From: a virus
Strand: one strand, 5' to 3'
Length of the DNA stretch: 37,968 nt
IMG/VR virus record: IMGVR_UViG_3300027710_000003
Span: 1 to 37,968 of that record
Part shown: positions 24,123-31,205 of the stretch, piece after piece
Numbering within the stretch: position 1 is the stretch's first letter
Layout: each line of letters opens with the position of its first letter
Notes under the pieces: generated by a model
The model's input: the letters and a program-made list of their open reading frames with translations, nothing else
What the model was told of the DNA's origin: nothing
The model's database searches: none
Program-made: the position numbers and the translations under genes

Positions 24123-25477
24123 ATTATCACGACTTCCTCAACTCCAAGAAGCTCATGCCTGCTTCCATGCCGATTAATCACAGCGGCATTCATAAATCGC
24201 TTTTCCCGTTTCAAAAGAAAGTTGCAGAGTTTTCCCTTGAAAAAGGCCGCTCTGCTTTGTTCCTCGATACTGGACTTGGTAAGACTATCACTCAATGCGA
24301 GTGGGCTAGACACGTTCCCGGCGAGGTGCTTATTGTGGCACCGCTGGCGGTGGCAAGCCAGACAGTCAAAGAGGCACAAAGTCGTCTAGGCATGGATGTC
24401 GTTTATTCAAAAGACGGCACCGTTTCCAGCCGCATCACGATCACGAACTACGAGCGTCTTGATAAATTCGACTGTCGCCGTTTCGCTGGCGTCGTGCTCG
24501 ATGAAAGCTCAATCCTTAAGGGCTTTATGGGCAAGACGAAGCAGCTACTTTGTGATCAGTTTAGTGATACTAAATACCGACTAGCCTGCACCGCTACGCC
24601 AGCGCCTAACGATCACATGGAGCTTGGCAACCATTCGCAGTTTCTTGGCGTCATGCCATCGACTGAAATGCTTGCTCGCTGGTTTATCAATGACCCGTCA
24701 AAAGTGGGCGTTTATAAAATTAAAGGCCATGCCGAAGCTGACTTTTGGGCATGGGTAGGAAGCTGGGCCGCGTGCGTCTCGATGCCTTCCGATCTGGGCT
24801 TTGAAGATGGCGCTTATATTTTGCCCAAGCTCCAAACTCACACGCATACGGTCAACACTCCAATGCAGGCAGGTGATGAGGGCGAGTTGTTTATGATGCC
24901 GACATCATCGGCAACGGACTTGCACAAGACAAAGCGGCTTACGTTGAAAGAACGGTGCGGCCTTGCTTCTGAATTAGCAAATGGCACAAGTGAAGCGTCT
25001 CTTGTTTGGTGTGAATCAAATGATGAAAGCGAGTTGTTGGCAAAGCTCATTCCTGACGCCGTGGAGGTAAAAGGATCTGATTCGATTGATGCTAAGGAGG
25101 ATAGAATGAATGCTTTTAGCGAGGGCCGCGCTCGCGTGCTGATTAGCAAGCCGTCCATCTGTGGATTTGGGATGAACTGGCAGCACGCTAGTCACATGGT
25201 ATTCGCTTCGATCAGCTACAGCTACGAGTCATTTTATCAGGCCATCAGGCGCGAGTGGCGATTTGGTCAAACGAGGCCGGTCAATGTTCACGTCGTTATA
25301 TCTGACGCAGAGCTTCCCGTCTGGCGCACGATTGAGCGTAAGGCAGGGCAACACGATCAGATGAAAAAGGCTATGGTCAAGGCTATTATGGGCGGCCAGG
25401 GAACGTCAACAAAGCTAGCTTATCATGGCCGCGCCGTTGCTAAAATGCCGTCATGGCTGCAAGGGAGGGTTGCATGA
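24119..25477 (+). CDS. SNF2/DEAD-like superfamily 2 helicase
   Basis: A 452-residue superfamily 2 ATPase: Walker A 'LDTGLGKT' (49-56), motif II D128-E129 in 'VVLDESS', motif III 'TATPAPND' (158-165), and motif VI near the C-terminus 'QAIRREWRFGQ' (about 380-390). It is short for SNF2 proteins and has only the two RecA lobes. Coupled by a 4-bp overlap to the methyltransferase upstream and the VRR-NUC nuclease downstream, it probably remodels or translocates on DNA in replication, recombination or modification. Confidence 0.9.
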   Translation: MNYHDFLNSKKLMPASMPINHSGIHKSLFPFQKKVAEFSLEKGRSALFLDTGLGKTITQCEWARHVPGEVLIVAPLAVASQTVKEAQSRLGMDVVYSKDGTVSSRITITNYERLDKFDCRRFAGVVLDESSILKGFMGKTKQLLCDQFSDTKYRLACTATPAPNDHMELGNHSQFLGVMPSTEMLARWFINDPSKVGVYKIKGHAEADFWAWVGSWAACVSMPSDLGFEDGAYILPKLQTHTHTVNTPMQAGDEGELFMMPTSSATDLHKTKRLTLKERCGLASELANGTSEASLVWCESNDESELLAKLIPDAVEVKGSDSIDAKEDRMNAFSEGRARVLISKPSICGFGMNWQHASHMVFASISYSYESFYQAIRREWRFGQTRPVNVHVVISDAELPVWRTIERKAGQHDQMKKAMVKAIMGGQGTSTKLAYHGRAVAKMPSWLQGRVA

Positions 25478-25842
25478 AACCTCCGTCATATTCCGAACAC
25501 GTCGAGCAACGCGCGTTAGTTGCCTGGGCTACCATTCAAAGTAAAACGATCCATGAGCTTGCGTCATTGTTTTCGGTGCCAAACGGCGCGCACGTTTCAA
25601 AGGCACAAGCTGGCAAGCTGAAATCCGAAGGCTTGAAAGCTGGCGTTCCTGATTTGTTTCTGGCGATTCCTCGTCACGGCTATTCAGGAATGTTTATCGA
25701 GATGAAGCGCGTCACCGGCGGCATCGTTTCGCAGGCGCAGAAAGAATGGCATCAACGTCTTGCTCAGAACGGCTATCACGTCGTCATTTGTAGAGGCTTT
25801 GATGCCGCAAAACTAGAAATCCTTAACTACTTAAAACCATGA
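25474..25842 (+). CDS. VRR-NUC domain nuclease
   Basis: A 122-residue stand-alone VRR-NUC protein: 'SVPNGAHVS' (34-42), 'GVPDLFLA' with D60, 'MFIEMKR' with E76-x-K78, then 'SQAQKEWHQRL' and 'GYHVVICRG'. This PD-(D/E)xK subgroup cleaves branched DNA structures such as Holliday junctions or flaps, fitting a genome rich in recombination genes. ATG 25474 overlaps the helicase stop by 4 bp and is preceded by AAGGGAGGG. Confidence 0.88.
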   Translation: MKPPSYSEHVEQRALVAWATIQSKTIHELASLFSVPNGAHVSKAQAGKLKSEGLKAGVPDLFLAIPRHGYSGMFIEMKRVTGGIVSQAQKEWHQRLAQNGYHVVICRGFDAAKLEILNYLKP

Positions 25843-26558
25843 AAGTTCTTATTGCCTGCGAATACAGTGGCGCTGTTCGTTCGGCATTTAGAGCGCTTGG
25901 ACACGACGCCTGGAGTTGCGATCTGCTGCCATCTGACGACGGCAGTGAGTTTCATATTTTAGGCGACGTGCTCAAGATTATTGATGACGAATGGGATATG
26001 ATGGTGGCATTCCCGCCATGCACACACCTGGCCGTGAGTGGAGCCAAGCACTTTGCAGCTAAACGAGCTGATGGGAGACAGCAAGAAGGCATTGATTTTT
26101 TCATGGCTTTAGCAAATGCAAACATACCACGAATTGCCATTGAAAACCCAGTCGGCATTATGTCGTCAGTTTGGCGGAAGCCTGACTGTATTATACAACC
26201 ATACGAGCACGGGCATGAAGCCACTAAAACAACGTGCCTTTGGCTTAAAAACTTACCACCCATAACACCGACAAACTTAGTCGGAAAAGGAACTCGTCAT
26301 GTCACAAAAGGCGGGAACTCGCTTCCAACTTGGTATAATCTGCCACCCTCAAAAGACCGATGGAAAATCAGATCAGCGACATTTCAAGGAATAGCAAACG
26401 CGATGGCAAAACAATGGAGCGCATTCGTATTATCTTCGCCGATGAACTTCCCGAATGTGAATGCTGTGGAGAGCCTTGGTGTATTGTTCACATGGAACAC
26501 TACGCCGAATGTGACTGCATCGGCCCTGACAACGCCGAAGATAAGGGTTATAGATTAA
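25839..26558 (+). CDS. C5-cytosine methyltransferase-like protein
   Basis: A 239-residue protein with the C5 methyltransferase landmarks: N-terminal 'LIACEYSGAVRSAF' (AdoMet loop), 'FPPCTHLAVSG' (PC loop, C61) and 'IENPVGIM' (ENV-like, 101-108). The end 'ATFQGIANAMAKQW' (about 181-194) is where related phage proteins usually stop; the last 45 residues here look unrelated and overlap another gene for 145 bp. It lacks a large target-recognition domain, so specificity is unclear. Four-bp overlap with the VRR-NUC gene. Confidence 0.85.
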   Translation: MKVLIACEYSGAVRSAFRALGHDAWSCDLLPSDDGSEFHILGDVLKIIDDEWDMMVAFPPCTHLAVSGAKHFAAKRADGRQQEGIDFFMALANANIPRIAIENPVGIMSSVWRKPDCIIQPYEHGHEATKTTCLWLKNLPPITPTNLVGKGTRHVTKGGNSLPTWYNLPPSKDRWKIRSATFQGIANAMAKQWSAFVLSSPMNFPNVNAVESLGVLFTWNTTPNVTASALTTPKIRVID

Positions 26559-26596
26559 TTAATGAGGACGGAATTACTTACGCAATAAAACCATGA
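26414..26596 (+). CDS. Cys-rich small protein, possible zinc binder
   Basis: A 60-residue protein with 'ELPECECCGEPWCIVH' and 'HYAECDCIGP', giving six cysteines and two histidines in the first 40 residues, typical of a small zinc-binding phage protein. Its first 145 bp overlap the methyltransferase gene in another frame; its stop overlaps the next ATG by 4 bp. ATG 26414 is chosen since the earlier in-frame ATG (26360) lies deeper in the conserved part of the methyltransferase. Confidence 0.65.
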   Translation: MERIRIIFADELPECECCGEPWCIVHMEHYAECDCIGPDNAEDKGYRLINEDGITYAIKP

Positions 26597-26964
26597 AAAA
26601 ACTAAACATCTCAATCAACCTGCTCCAACTCCAGGGAGCATGCAAAGCAACAATCAAGGGCGAGGATTGCGTTGTGATCCGCATCGCTAAGAGCAGGGCC
26701 AAGCCGCATCAAAATGGCAAGGTTTATCTGAACTTAGAGGCGGTGAGCAACAAGAACGGCGCGGACGATTACGGCAATACGCATTTTGTCGTGGAGCCAT
26801 CGACCAAAGACGAGCGAGAAAGCGGAGCCGCTAAGCTGCCAATCATCGGCAACGGCAAAGAATGGTCAAACGAAGGGCAGCAATCGCAAGCTCGCACGAC
26901 TCGGCAGGTTGAAAAGGCAGCTCCAGCGCCCTTAGAAGACGATGGCGGAGATATTCCGTGGTAA
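26593..26964 (+). CDS. SSB-like single-stranded DNA-binding protein (probable)
   Basis: A 123-residue protein with a beta-rich N-terminal 75 residues ('LNISINLLQLQGACKATI', 'GKVYLNLEAVSNKNG'), a flexible Gln/Ser/Arg linker and an acidic C-terminal tip 'EDDGGDIPW'. The acidic tip ending in an aromatic residue is the hallmark of SSB proteins that recruit partners. Position between recombination genes and the replication initiator supports the role. Sequence in the core is divergent, so the call is inferred. Confidence 0.65.
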   Translation: MKKLNISINLLQLQGACKATIKGEDCVVIRIAKSRAKPHQNGKVYLNLEAVSNKNGADDYGNTHFVVEPSTKDERESGAAKLPIIGNGKEWSNEGQQSQARTTRQVEKAAPAPLEDDGGDIPW

Positions 26965-26979
26965 TTGTTCTTTTGATTT

Positions 26980-26993
26980 TCTCAAATCTGATA
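26980..26993 (+). promoter_or_regulatory. TCTCA-N4-TGAGA palindrome, copy C
   Basis: TCTCAAATCTGATA, one mismatch in the right arm, in the gene-free interval before the initiator operon. A further TGAGA follows at 26997. Adjacent TTGATT and GATAAA could contribute to a promoter, but spacing is not ideal. Confidence 0.45.
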
Positions 26994-27012
26994 AACTGAG
27001 ACGCCGAAAGGT

Positions 27013-27033
27013 AGCCGCGTGGAAACGGCTTTT
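27013..27033 (+). terminator. Weak hairpin with short T-run
   Basis: AGCCG (27013-27017) pairs with CGGCT (27026-27030) around an 8-nt loop, then TTT and an A-rich stretch. The stem is only 5 bp, so termination is doubtful; it lies after the SSB-like gene. Confidence 0.3.
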
Positions 27034-27047
27034 AAAAAATAGCAGAC

Positions 27048-27140
27048 ATGAACAAAACTAAAACGCCCCCAGCTTTTAAGGATCGCCGTTGCTATGCGGT
27101 TTCCAGCCTTAAATGCCTGGGGGCGGCTTTTTGTTTATGA
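27048..27140 (+). CDS. Possible 30-residue ORF coincident with a large hairpin
   Basis: ATG 27048 to TGA 27140 encodes 30 residues ('MNKTKTPPAFKDRRCYAV' then a Cys-containing hydrophobic end) and overlaps the next ATG by 4 bp. Most of it is the hairpin 27064-27125, so it may be a structure rather than a gene, or a leader peptide whose translation melts the hairpin. Confidence 0.3.
   Translation: MNKTKTPPAFKDRRCYAVSSLKCLGAAFCL
27064..27133 (+). terminator. Large imperfect hairpin followed by T-run
   Basis: CGCCCCCAG (27064-27072) pairs with CTGGGGGCG (27117-27125), and inside it TTTAAGG (27075-27081) pairs with CCTTAAA (27107-27113), with a further CCG/CGG at the tip. GCTTTTTG follows. It looks like a strong terminator or attenuator placed just before the initiator operon (ATG 27137). 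Confidence 0.6.
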
Positions 27141-27421
27141 AAACGATACCCGAAGCATTCATTAAATCCGGCTGGCATTTCCGCCAGATCGAACGGCAAG
27201 GAGAATGGGCAATCTTTGAGCGTCACTCAACCCGTGGAAATGCCCGCACTCATTACGAGGTTGTGAGAATCCGCTCGCATGACGGCTTTAAGATTCCCGG
27301 CACCGAAACAATGGCGGAGCCTGCGGAAATCTACCCATCTGATAACGTATGGGGGCGTGATGGCTTTACTCTTCCGACTATCACTATGGCACGCGAGAAA
27401 TTTGAGCAACTTACAAAATGA
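27137..27421 (+). CDS. Small protein before the replication initiator, unknown
   Basis: A 94-residue mixed alpha/beta protein ('MKTIPEAFIKSGWHFRQIE', 'ARTHYEVVRIRSHDGFKIP', 'FTLPTITMAREKFEQL'). ATG 27137 starts inside the tail of the large hairpin; the stop overlaps the initiator start by 4 bp. The pattern with 'HYEVVRIR' is reminiscent of short phage early proteins of unknown role. Confidence 0.7.
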   Translation: MKTIPEAFIKSGWHFRQIERQGEWAIFERHSTRGNARTHYEVVRIRSHDGFKIPGTETMAEPAEIYPSDNVWGRDGFTLPTITMAREKFEQLTK

Positions 27422-28110
27422 GAATACGAACCATCAAGCCTGAATTTTGGATGCACGAAGGATTGTGTAGTAAGTCTGAGTTCACGCGATTACTTGCCAT
27501 TGCTCTGCTTAACTGGGCAGACGATGAAGGATACTTCCTAGCCAATCCAGTGCTGATTCGTGGACAGGTCTTTCCATTCTTGGATGATTCCACGAAGATT
27601 CCAAGAGCACTCCAAGACCTTTCCAGCGTAGGGTGGATTGACCTGGGCAAAGATGATCAAGGAAGGTCTATTGGTAGGATCAAGAACTTTGCTAAGCATC
27701 AAAGGGTGGACAAGCCGAATCCAAGTAAACTCAAGGCTTCCAGCGTATTCCAAGAAGGCTCCAAGAATGATCTTGGAATGATCTTGGAGGACTCCAAGGC
27801 GGAAGGGAAGGGAAGGGAAGGGAACAAGAAAGGGAAAGTACATCCTTCGGATTGGGAAGGTTTTGAGGAATTTTGGACAGCATATCCAAGAAAGACCGCT
27901 AAATCAGACGCTCTGAAAGCATGGAACAAAATCAAGCCAGATCTCATTACCGTCCTTAATGCTTTAGACTGGCAACGTAAGTCTGAAGACTGGACTAAAG
28001 ATTCAGGACAATACATTCCATATCCTGCCAGCTACCTTAATTCAAAACGCTACGAGGACGAGAAACCAAAACCGAAAGCTCAACCAATCCGCCCTCAATC
28101 TTGCTTATGA
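27418..28110 (+). CDS. Replication initiator / helicase-loading protein, wHTH plus DnaD-like C-terminus
   Basis: A 230-residue protein. Residues 1-110 form a winged-helix-like region ('IRTIKPEFWMHEGLCS', 'LLAIALLNWADDEGYFLA', 'IPRALQDLSSVGWIDL') typical of phage replisome organisers. A basic low-complexity linker at about 125-142 is encoded by the purine tract. Residues 145-215 ('FEEFWTAYPRKTAKSDA', 'GQYIPYPASYLNSKRY') match the C-terminal region of phage initiators paired with DnaB- or DnaC-like partners. The gene contains two blocks of 11-bp repeats, suggesting the origin lies within it, as in lambda O. It overlaps the DnaB-like gene by 4 bp. Confidence 0.85.
   Translation: MRIRTIKPEFWMHEGLCSKSEFTRLLAIALLNWADDEGYFLANPVLIRGQVFPFLDDSTKIPRALQDLSSVGWIDLGKDDQGRSIGRIKNFAKHQRVDKPNPSKLKASSVFQEGSKNDLGMILEDSKAEGKGREGNKKGKVHPSDWEGFEEFWTAYPRKTAKSDALKAWNKIKPDLITVLNALDWQRKSEDWTKDSGQYIPYPASYLNSKRYEDEKPKPKAQPIRPQSCL
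27577..27631. repeat. Iteron block 1: five 11-bp units (candidate origin)
   Basis: Units at 27577 (TTCTTGGATGA, inverted), 27588 (TTCCACGAAGA), 27599 (TTCCAAGAGCA), 27610 (CTCCAAGACCT) and 27621 (TTCCAGCGTAG) follow each other at exactly 11 bp. Core TTCCAAGA. Because 11 is not a multiple of 3, the period is not a protein repeat and points to a DNA-level function, one unit per helical turn. Confidence 0.65.
27738..27802. repeat. Iteron block 2: six units, five at 11-bp steps (candidate origin)
   Basis: Units at 27738 (TTCCAGCGTA), 27748 (TTCCAAGAAGG), 27759 (CTCCAAGAATG), 27770 (ATCTTGGAATG, inverted), 27781 (ATCTTGGAGGA, inverted) and 27792 (CTCCAAGGCGG). CTCCAAGA (27759) and TCTTGGAG (27783) form perfect 8-bp inverted arms, so the block has dyad symmetry. 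It directly precedes a purine tract. Confidence 0.7.
27803..27839 (+). repeat. Purine tract with G-quadruplex-type motif next to the iterons
   Basis: Four GGG runs at 5-bp steps (27805, 27810, 27815, 27820) and a fifth at 27832 in an all-purine stretch broken by a single C. It could be a helically unstable or quadruplex-forming segment next to the iterons. It encodes the basic linker of the initiator, so a coding explanation is also possible. Confidence 0.5.
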
Positions 28111-29381
28111 ATATGCCAGTATCACATGAGGCTGAATCATCGCTTCTCTCATGCTTCCTTCAAGATCCAGTCAATCGCATAGGAGAGGCTAGAAATACAC
28201 TCAATGTTTCAGCTTTTGATCTTGAAAAGCACAGGCGTATTTTTACCGCTCTTGTTACCCTTTACGATTCAGGGAGTCCCATTGACCCAATCATCCTGGG
28301 TTCTCACTTTCGCAGCCTTGGTGAATTGGAACGCGTCGGAGGTGACTCTTACCTTTCAGAGTTGTTCTGTTACGTTCCAAGTCCGGCTCATTACCTAGAA
28401 TACAAGCGCATCGTTACTGACAAGTATCTCGCTCGGTGCCATATCGAAGCGCATTCCAAAGCACTGGCCATATTCCAAGATTCAAGCATTAGCATCGCTA
28501 ACGCGATTGAGCAGGCTCAGGAAGCGCTGGAATTCGTGGCAAAGTCAACAATCCGCAAACTGTCACGGGTAACATTGAAAACGGCAATGGATCAAACGAT
28601 GGACGAGATCCACGAGCGAATGAGCAAAGGGGGCGCATTAGCAGGATTTACAACTGGGTTTGATACGATAAACAAGAAATGTGGAGGACTTCAGAAAGGC
28701 CGTGTCACCGTATTTGCGGGTCTGCCTTCCGACGGCAAAAGCGCTATTATGCAAAACTGCGCGAGAAATGCGCTGAGATCAGGTGCCAAGGTGGCTTGGT
28801 ATTCGCTAGAAATGCCGATTACAGAGCAGACCTTGCGAATATTGAGCGAAGACAGCGGCGTTGATAATGCCTCGCTTTATAATGGCCTAATGAGTCGAGG
28901 TCAGCAGGATATGCTTATGCGGTCAATTCGTGAGCTTTCAGATCTAGGTTGTGATTTGATCGACACCGACAATGCCACGGCATCAGACATCTTGGCCGAT
29001 ATCGAACAAGGCGGCTACGATTTAGCCGTCGTTGATTATCTCCAGTTACTCGAGGAAGAGGGACGCAAGGGCGCAACTCGGGAAGAAATCGTTTCTAGCG
29101 TATCCAGACGCATGAAGAATGCAGCACGTCGCAGCGGTTGCCACATCCTCACAGCTTCACAGCTAAACGATTACGGTAAATTGCGCGAATCTCGGGCCAT
29201 TGGTCAAAACGCTGATAGCGTGTTTATTATCTCAAAAGTCGAGGTTGATGGCGTATCAGACGAAACTCAGCGCTCATTGTATTGTGACAAGAACCGAGGC
29301 GGCGCACGCAATTGGACAATTCCACTGGCATTTTCAGGGCCTACCTTTACTTTCAAGGAAATCAGAGAAGACTTTAATTGA
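28107..29381 (+). CDS. DnaB-type replicative helicase
   Basis: A 424-residue hexameric helicase. Residues 1-100 resemble the DnaB N-terminal domain ('SHEAESSLLSCFLQDP'), and the RecA-like C-terminal domain has Walker A 'GLPSDGKS' (205-212), 'WYSLEMP' (231-237) and Walker B 'LAVVDYLQLL' with D310. It unwinds DNA at the fork 5' to 3' and recruits host primase and polymerase, since no polymerase is encoded. ATG 28107 overlaps the initiator stop by 4 bp and is preferred to an upstream TTG at 28101. Confidence 0.92.
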   Translation: MNMPVSHEAESSLLSCFLQDPVNRIGEARNTLNVSAFDLEKHRRIFTALVTLYDSGSPIDPIILGSHFRSLGELERVGGDSYLSELFCYVPSPAHYLEYKRIVTDKYLARCHIEAHSKALAIFQDSSISIANAIEQAQEALEFVAKSTIRKLSRVTLKTAMDQTMDEIHERMSKGGALAGFTTGFDTINKKCGGLQKGRVTVFAGLPSDGKSAIMQNCARNALRSGAKVAWYSLEMPITEQTLRILSEDSGVDNASLYNGLMSRGQQDMLMRSIRELSDLGCDLIDTDNATASDILADIEQGGYDLAVVDYLQLLEEEGRKGATREEIVSSVSRRMKNAARRSGCHILTASQLNDYGKLRESRAIGQNADSVFIISKVEVDGVSDETQRSLYCDKNRGGARNWTIPLAFSGPTFTFKEIREDFN

Positions 29382-29382
29382 T

Positions 29383-29769
29383 ATGCCAGCACTAAAAAAC
29401 CTTAAGCATGAAGCATTTGCACAAGCAGTGGCGCTAAATACGCCAGCGGCTAAGGCTTATCGTGATGGCTGGAATTGCACGCCAGAATCAGCCGAAACTG
29501 CCGGCCCTCGATTGGCTAATCGTGTTGAGGTGATGTCTAGGATTGAAGAATTGCGGGCAAAAGTAGCCGAAAAAGCCGACCGCAAGTTCGACATGAGCAA
29601 AGATAAATGGCTTGAAAGGCTGGCTAGAATTGCCGCATCTGCCGAAGAGGTGGCCGACTTTTCAGCCGCTACCGGCGCGCTTCGAGAGATTGGCAAAGGC
29701 GCAGGCCATTATGCTCCTGAGAAGGTTGAGCATTCTGGAGCTACTGAAATTGTGATCAGGAAGTTATGA
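29383..29769 (+). CDS. terS: Terminase small subunit
   Basis: A 128-residue protein with the TerS N-terminal HTH pattern: 'LKHEAFAQAVALNTPAAKAY' then 'SAETAGPRLANRVEVMSRI', followed by a helical oligomerisation region with 'AEEVADFSAATGALREIGK'. It should bind the packaging site and stimulate the large subunit. It starts 1 bp after the helicase stop, so packaging is linked to the replication operon. Four-bp overlap with the next mini-gene. Confidence 0.85.
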   Translation: MPALKNLKHEAFAQAVALNTPAAKAYRDGWNCTPESAETAGPRLANRVEVMSRIEELRAKVAEKADRKFDMSKDKWLERLARIAASAEEVADFSAATGALREIGKGAGHYAPEKVEHSGATEIVIRKL

Positions 29770-29906
29770 GCCGCACAATCAAGCAGCCATACCGAAAAAG
29801 CAGGCGTTTTGACCGCTCCTGTCGAAGCCACGGCAACTGTGGATACTGCTTAGGCAATCGAATGCACAAACACCGAAAGCAGGAGGCTAGAGCTAGTGAC
29901 CATTGA
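29766..29906 (+). CDS. 46-residue Cys/His-rich basic protein between terminase genes
   Basis: A short gene with ATGA overlap to terS and an 11-bp overlap with terL. The product is very basic and has 'CRSHGNCGYCLGNRMHKH', a C-x(5)-C-x(2)-C pattern plus His that could bind zinc. I have the impression that similar R/C/H-rich mini-proteins sit beside terminases of other phages. It may bind nucleic acid during packaging. Confidence 0.65.
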   Translation: MSRTIKQPYRKSRRFDRSCRSHGNCGYCLGNRMHKHRKQEARASDH

Positions 29907-31197
29907 ACTGCCACACCGATTCAACCCGCGTGATTACCAGCTTCCCATGTGGCGAGCGATGGACGCGCATAAACGCTGTCTGATGGTGTTTCATCGGCGT
30001 GCAGGTAAAGATAAGCTTTGCTTTAACAAGCTGGTTTGCAGGGCAATAGAGACGCGGGCAAATTATGCGTATTATTTTCCGACTGCGGCGCTAGGCAGAA
30101 AGGCGCTATGGCACAACGTCGACGTGACAAACGCCATGCGCGTTATCGACCACATACCGAAGGAACTGCTAGCTAAGCCTCCGAACCAAACGGATATGCG
30201 TATTGAACTAATCAACGGCAGCACGATTCAGATCCTGGGCACTGATAACCTCGACGTTGTGGGCGGCAACTACTACGGCGTTGTGTTCTCAGAGTTTCAG
30301 AATCAAAACCCGTTGGCCTGGGATTACACACGGCCGATCTTGGCTGAGAACGGCGGCTTTGCATGGTTCAACGGCACGCCACGCGGAGAAAACCACTTCT
30401 TCGATATGCTGAAGATGGCTAAAACAAACGAGTCGTGGTTCACCCAGGTGCTGAGCGTTGAGGATACCGGCGCTATCACGCTGGCGCAAATTGACGAGGA
30501 GCGACGCTCTGGAATGTCTGAGCCGCTAATCAGGCAGGAGTTTTACTGTGACTTCAACATAGCTAACGAGAATGCCATCTATGGTCGATACATGACAGTG
30601 GCTGCAGCGGAAGGGCGCATTGGCGAGTTCCCGATTGATGGCCGCAGTCCGGTGCATACGTTTTGGGATTTGGGCGGGCCGCGCAATACGACGGTATGGT
30701 ATGGTCAACGCTCGGCATTTGGGCATTTCCGGTGGATTGATTGCGACATTGGCCTTCCGCTTACGATTCAGGAGCGATGCGCGCACATGGCCGCGAAGGG
30801 CTACAACTACGGGAAACACTTCATGCCGCACGATGCACGCCAAACGCAGCGCAACGGCGTCACGTTTGAGTCGGATGCAATGGCGGCAGGATTCAAAAAC
30901 ATCGTCGTTGTGCCTGTCATCCCTGACGTGTGGCAAGGCGTCGATTACGTCATGGGATTGATGCCTACGTTTGAGTTTCGCGTCCCAGCTTGTGAAATGG
31001 GCGTCAAAGGACTCAAAGCCTACGAGTCCGCGCCTAATTCATCGAGCGGCATTGTTCGCAACGTCCCGCTTCACACTTGGGCGTCTCACGTTGCCGATGG
31101 CGTGCGAACCATGGCAGAGGCAGATCGTTTAGGCTTGATTCCCGGCTACAATAGCCCAGAATCGCCACGCAGACGCCAGGAATGGCAGCAAACATAA
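29896..31197 (+). CDS. terL: Terminase large subunit (packaging ATPase/nuclease)
   Basis: A 433-residue terminase. The ATPase has a variant Walker A 'FHRRAGKDK' (32-40) and Walker B ending 'VVFSEF' with E133; the coupling motif is 'WFNGTPRG' (157-164). The nuclease domain begins with 'FWDLGG' (D258) and continues with 'HDARQTQRNG' (about 312). The GTG start is chosen since AGGAGG lies 9 bases upstream and 'MTIELPHRFNPRDYQLPMW' is a typical N-terminus. It is shorter than T7 gp19 (586) and the circular map suggests headful rather than T7-type terminal-repeat packaging. Confidence 0.92.
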   Translation: MTIELPHRFNPRDYQLPMWRAMDAHKRCLMVFHRRAGKDKLCFNKLVCRAIETRANYAYYFPTAALGRKALWHNVDVTNAMRVIDHIPKELLAKPPNQTDMRIELINGSTIQILGTDNLDVVGGNYYGVVFSEFQNQNPLAWDYTRPILAENGGFAWFNGTPRGENHFFDMLKMAKTNESWFTQVLSVEDTGAITLAQIDEERRSGMSEPLIRQEFYCDFNIANENAIYGRYMTVAAAEGRIGEFPIDGRSPVHTFWDLGGPRNTTVWYGQRSAFGHFRWIDCDIGLPLTIQERCAHMAAKGYNYGKHFMPHDARQTQRNGVTFESDAMAAGFKNIVVVPVIPDVWQGVDYVMGLMPTFEFRVPACEMGVKGLKAYESAPNSSSGIVRNVPLHTWASHVADGVRTMAEADRLGLIPGYNSPESPRRRQEWQQT

Positions 31198-31204
31198 TCA
31201 TCAC
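31197..31204 (+). promoter_or_regulatory. ATCATCAC start-proximal motif
   Basis: ATCATCAC lies one base before the ATG at 31206; no Shine-Dalgarno sequence nearby. Confidence 0.5.
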
Positions 31205-31205
31205 C

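Noticed and set aside
23154-26558. DISARM-like defence island
   Set aside because: The helicase is far too short for DrmD/DrmA, and DrmB- and DrmC-like genes are missing; a phage modification/recombination cluster is simpler.
27262-27270. Further TGTGAGAAT promoter-like site
   Set aside because: It lies within a coding gene and lacks the TCTCA left arm found in the other copies.
27577-27802. CRISPR array
   Set aside because: The units are 11 bp with no spacers and lie inside a coding gene.
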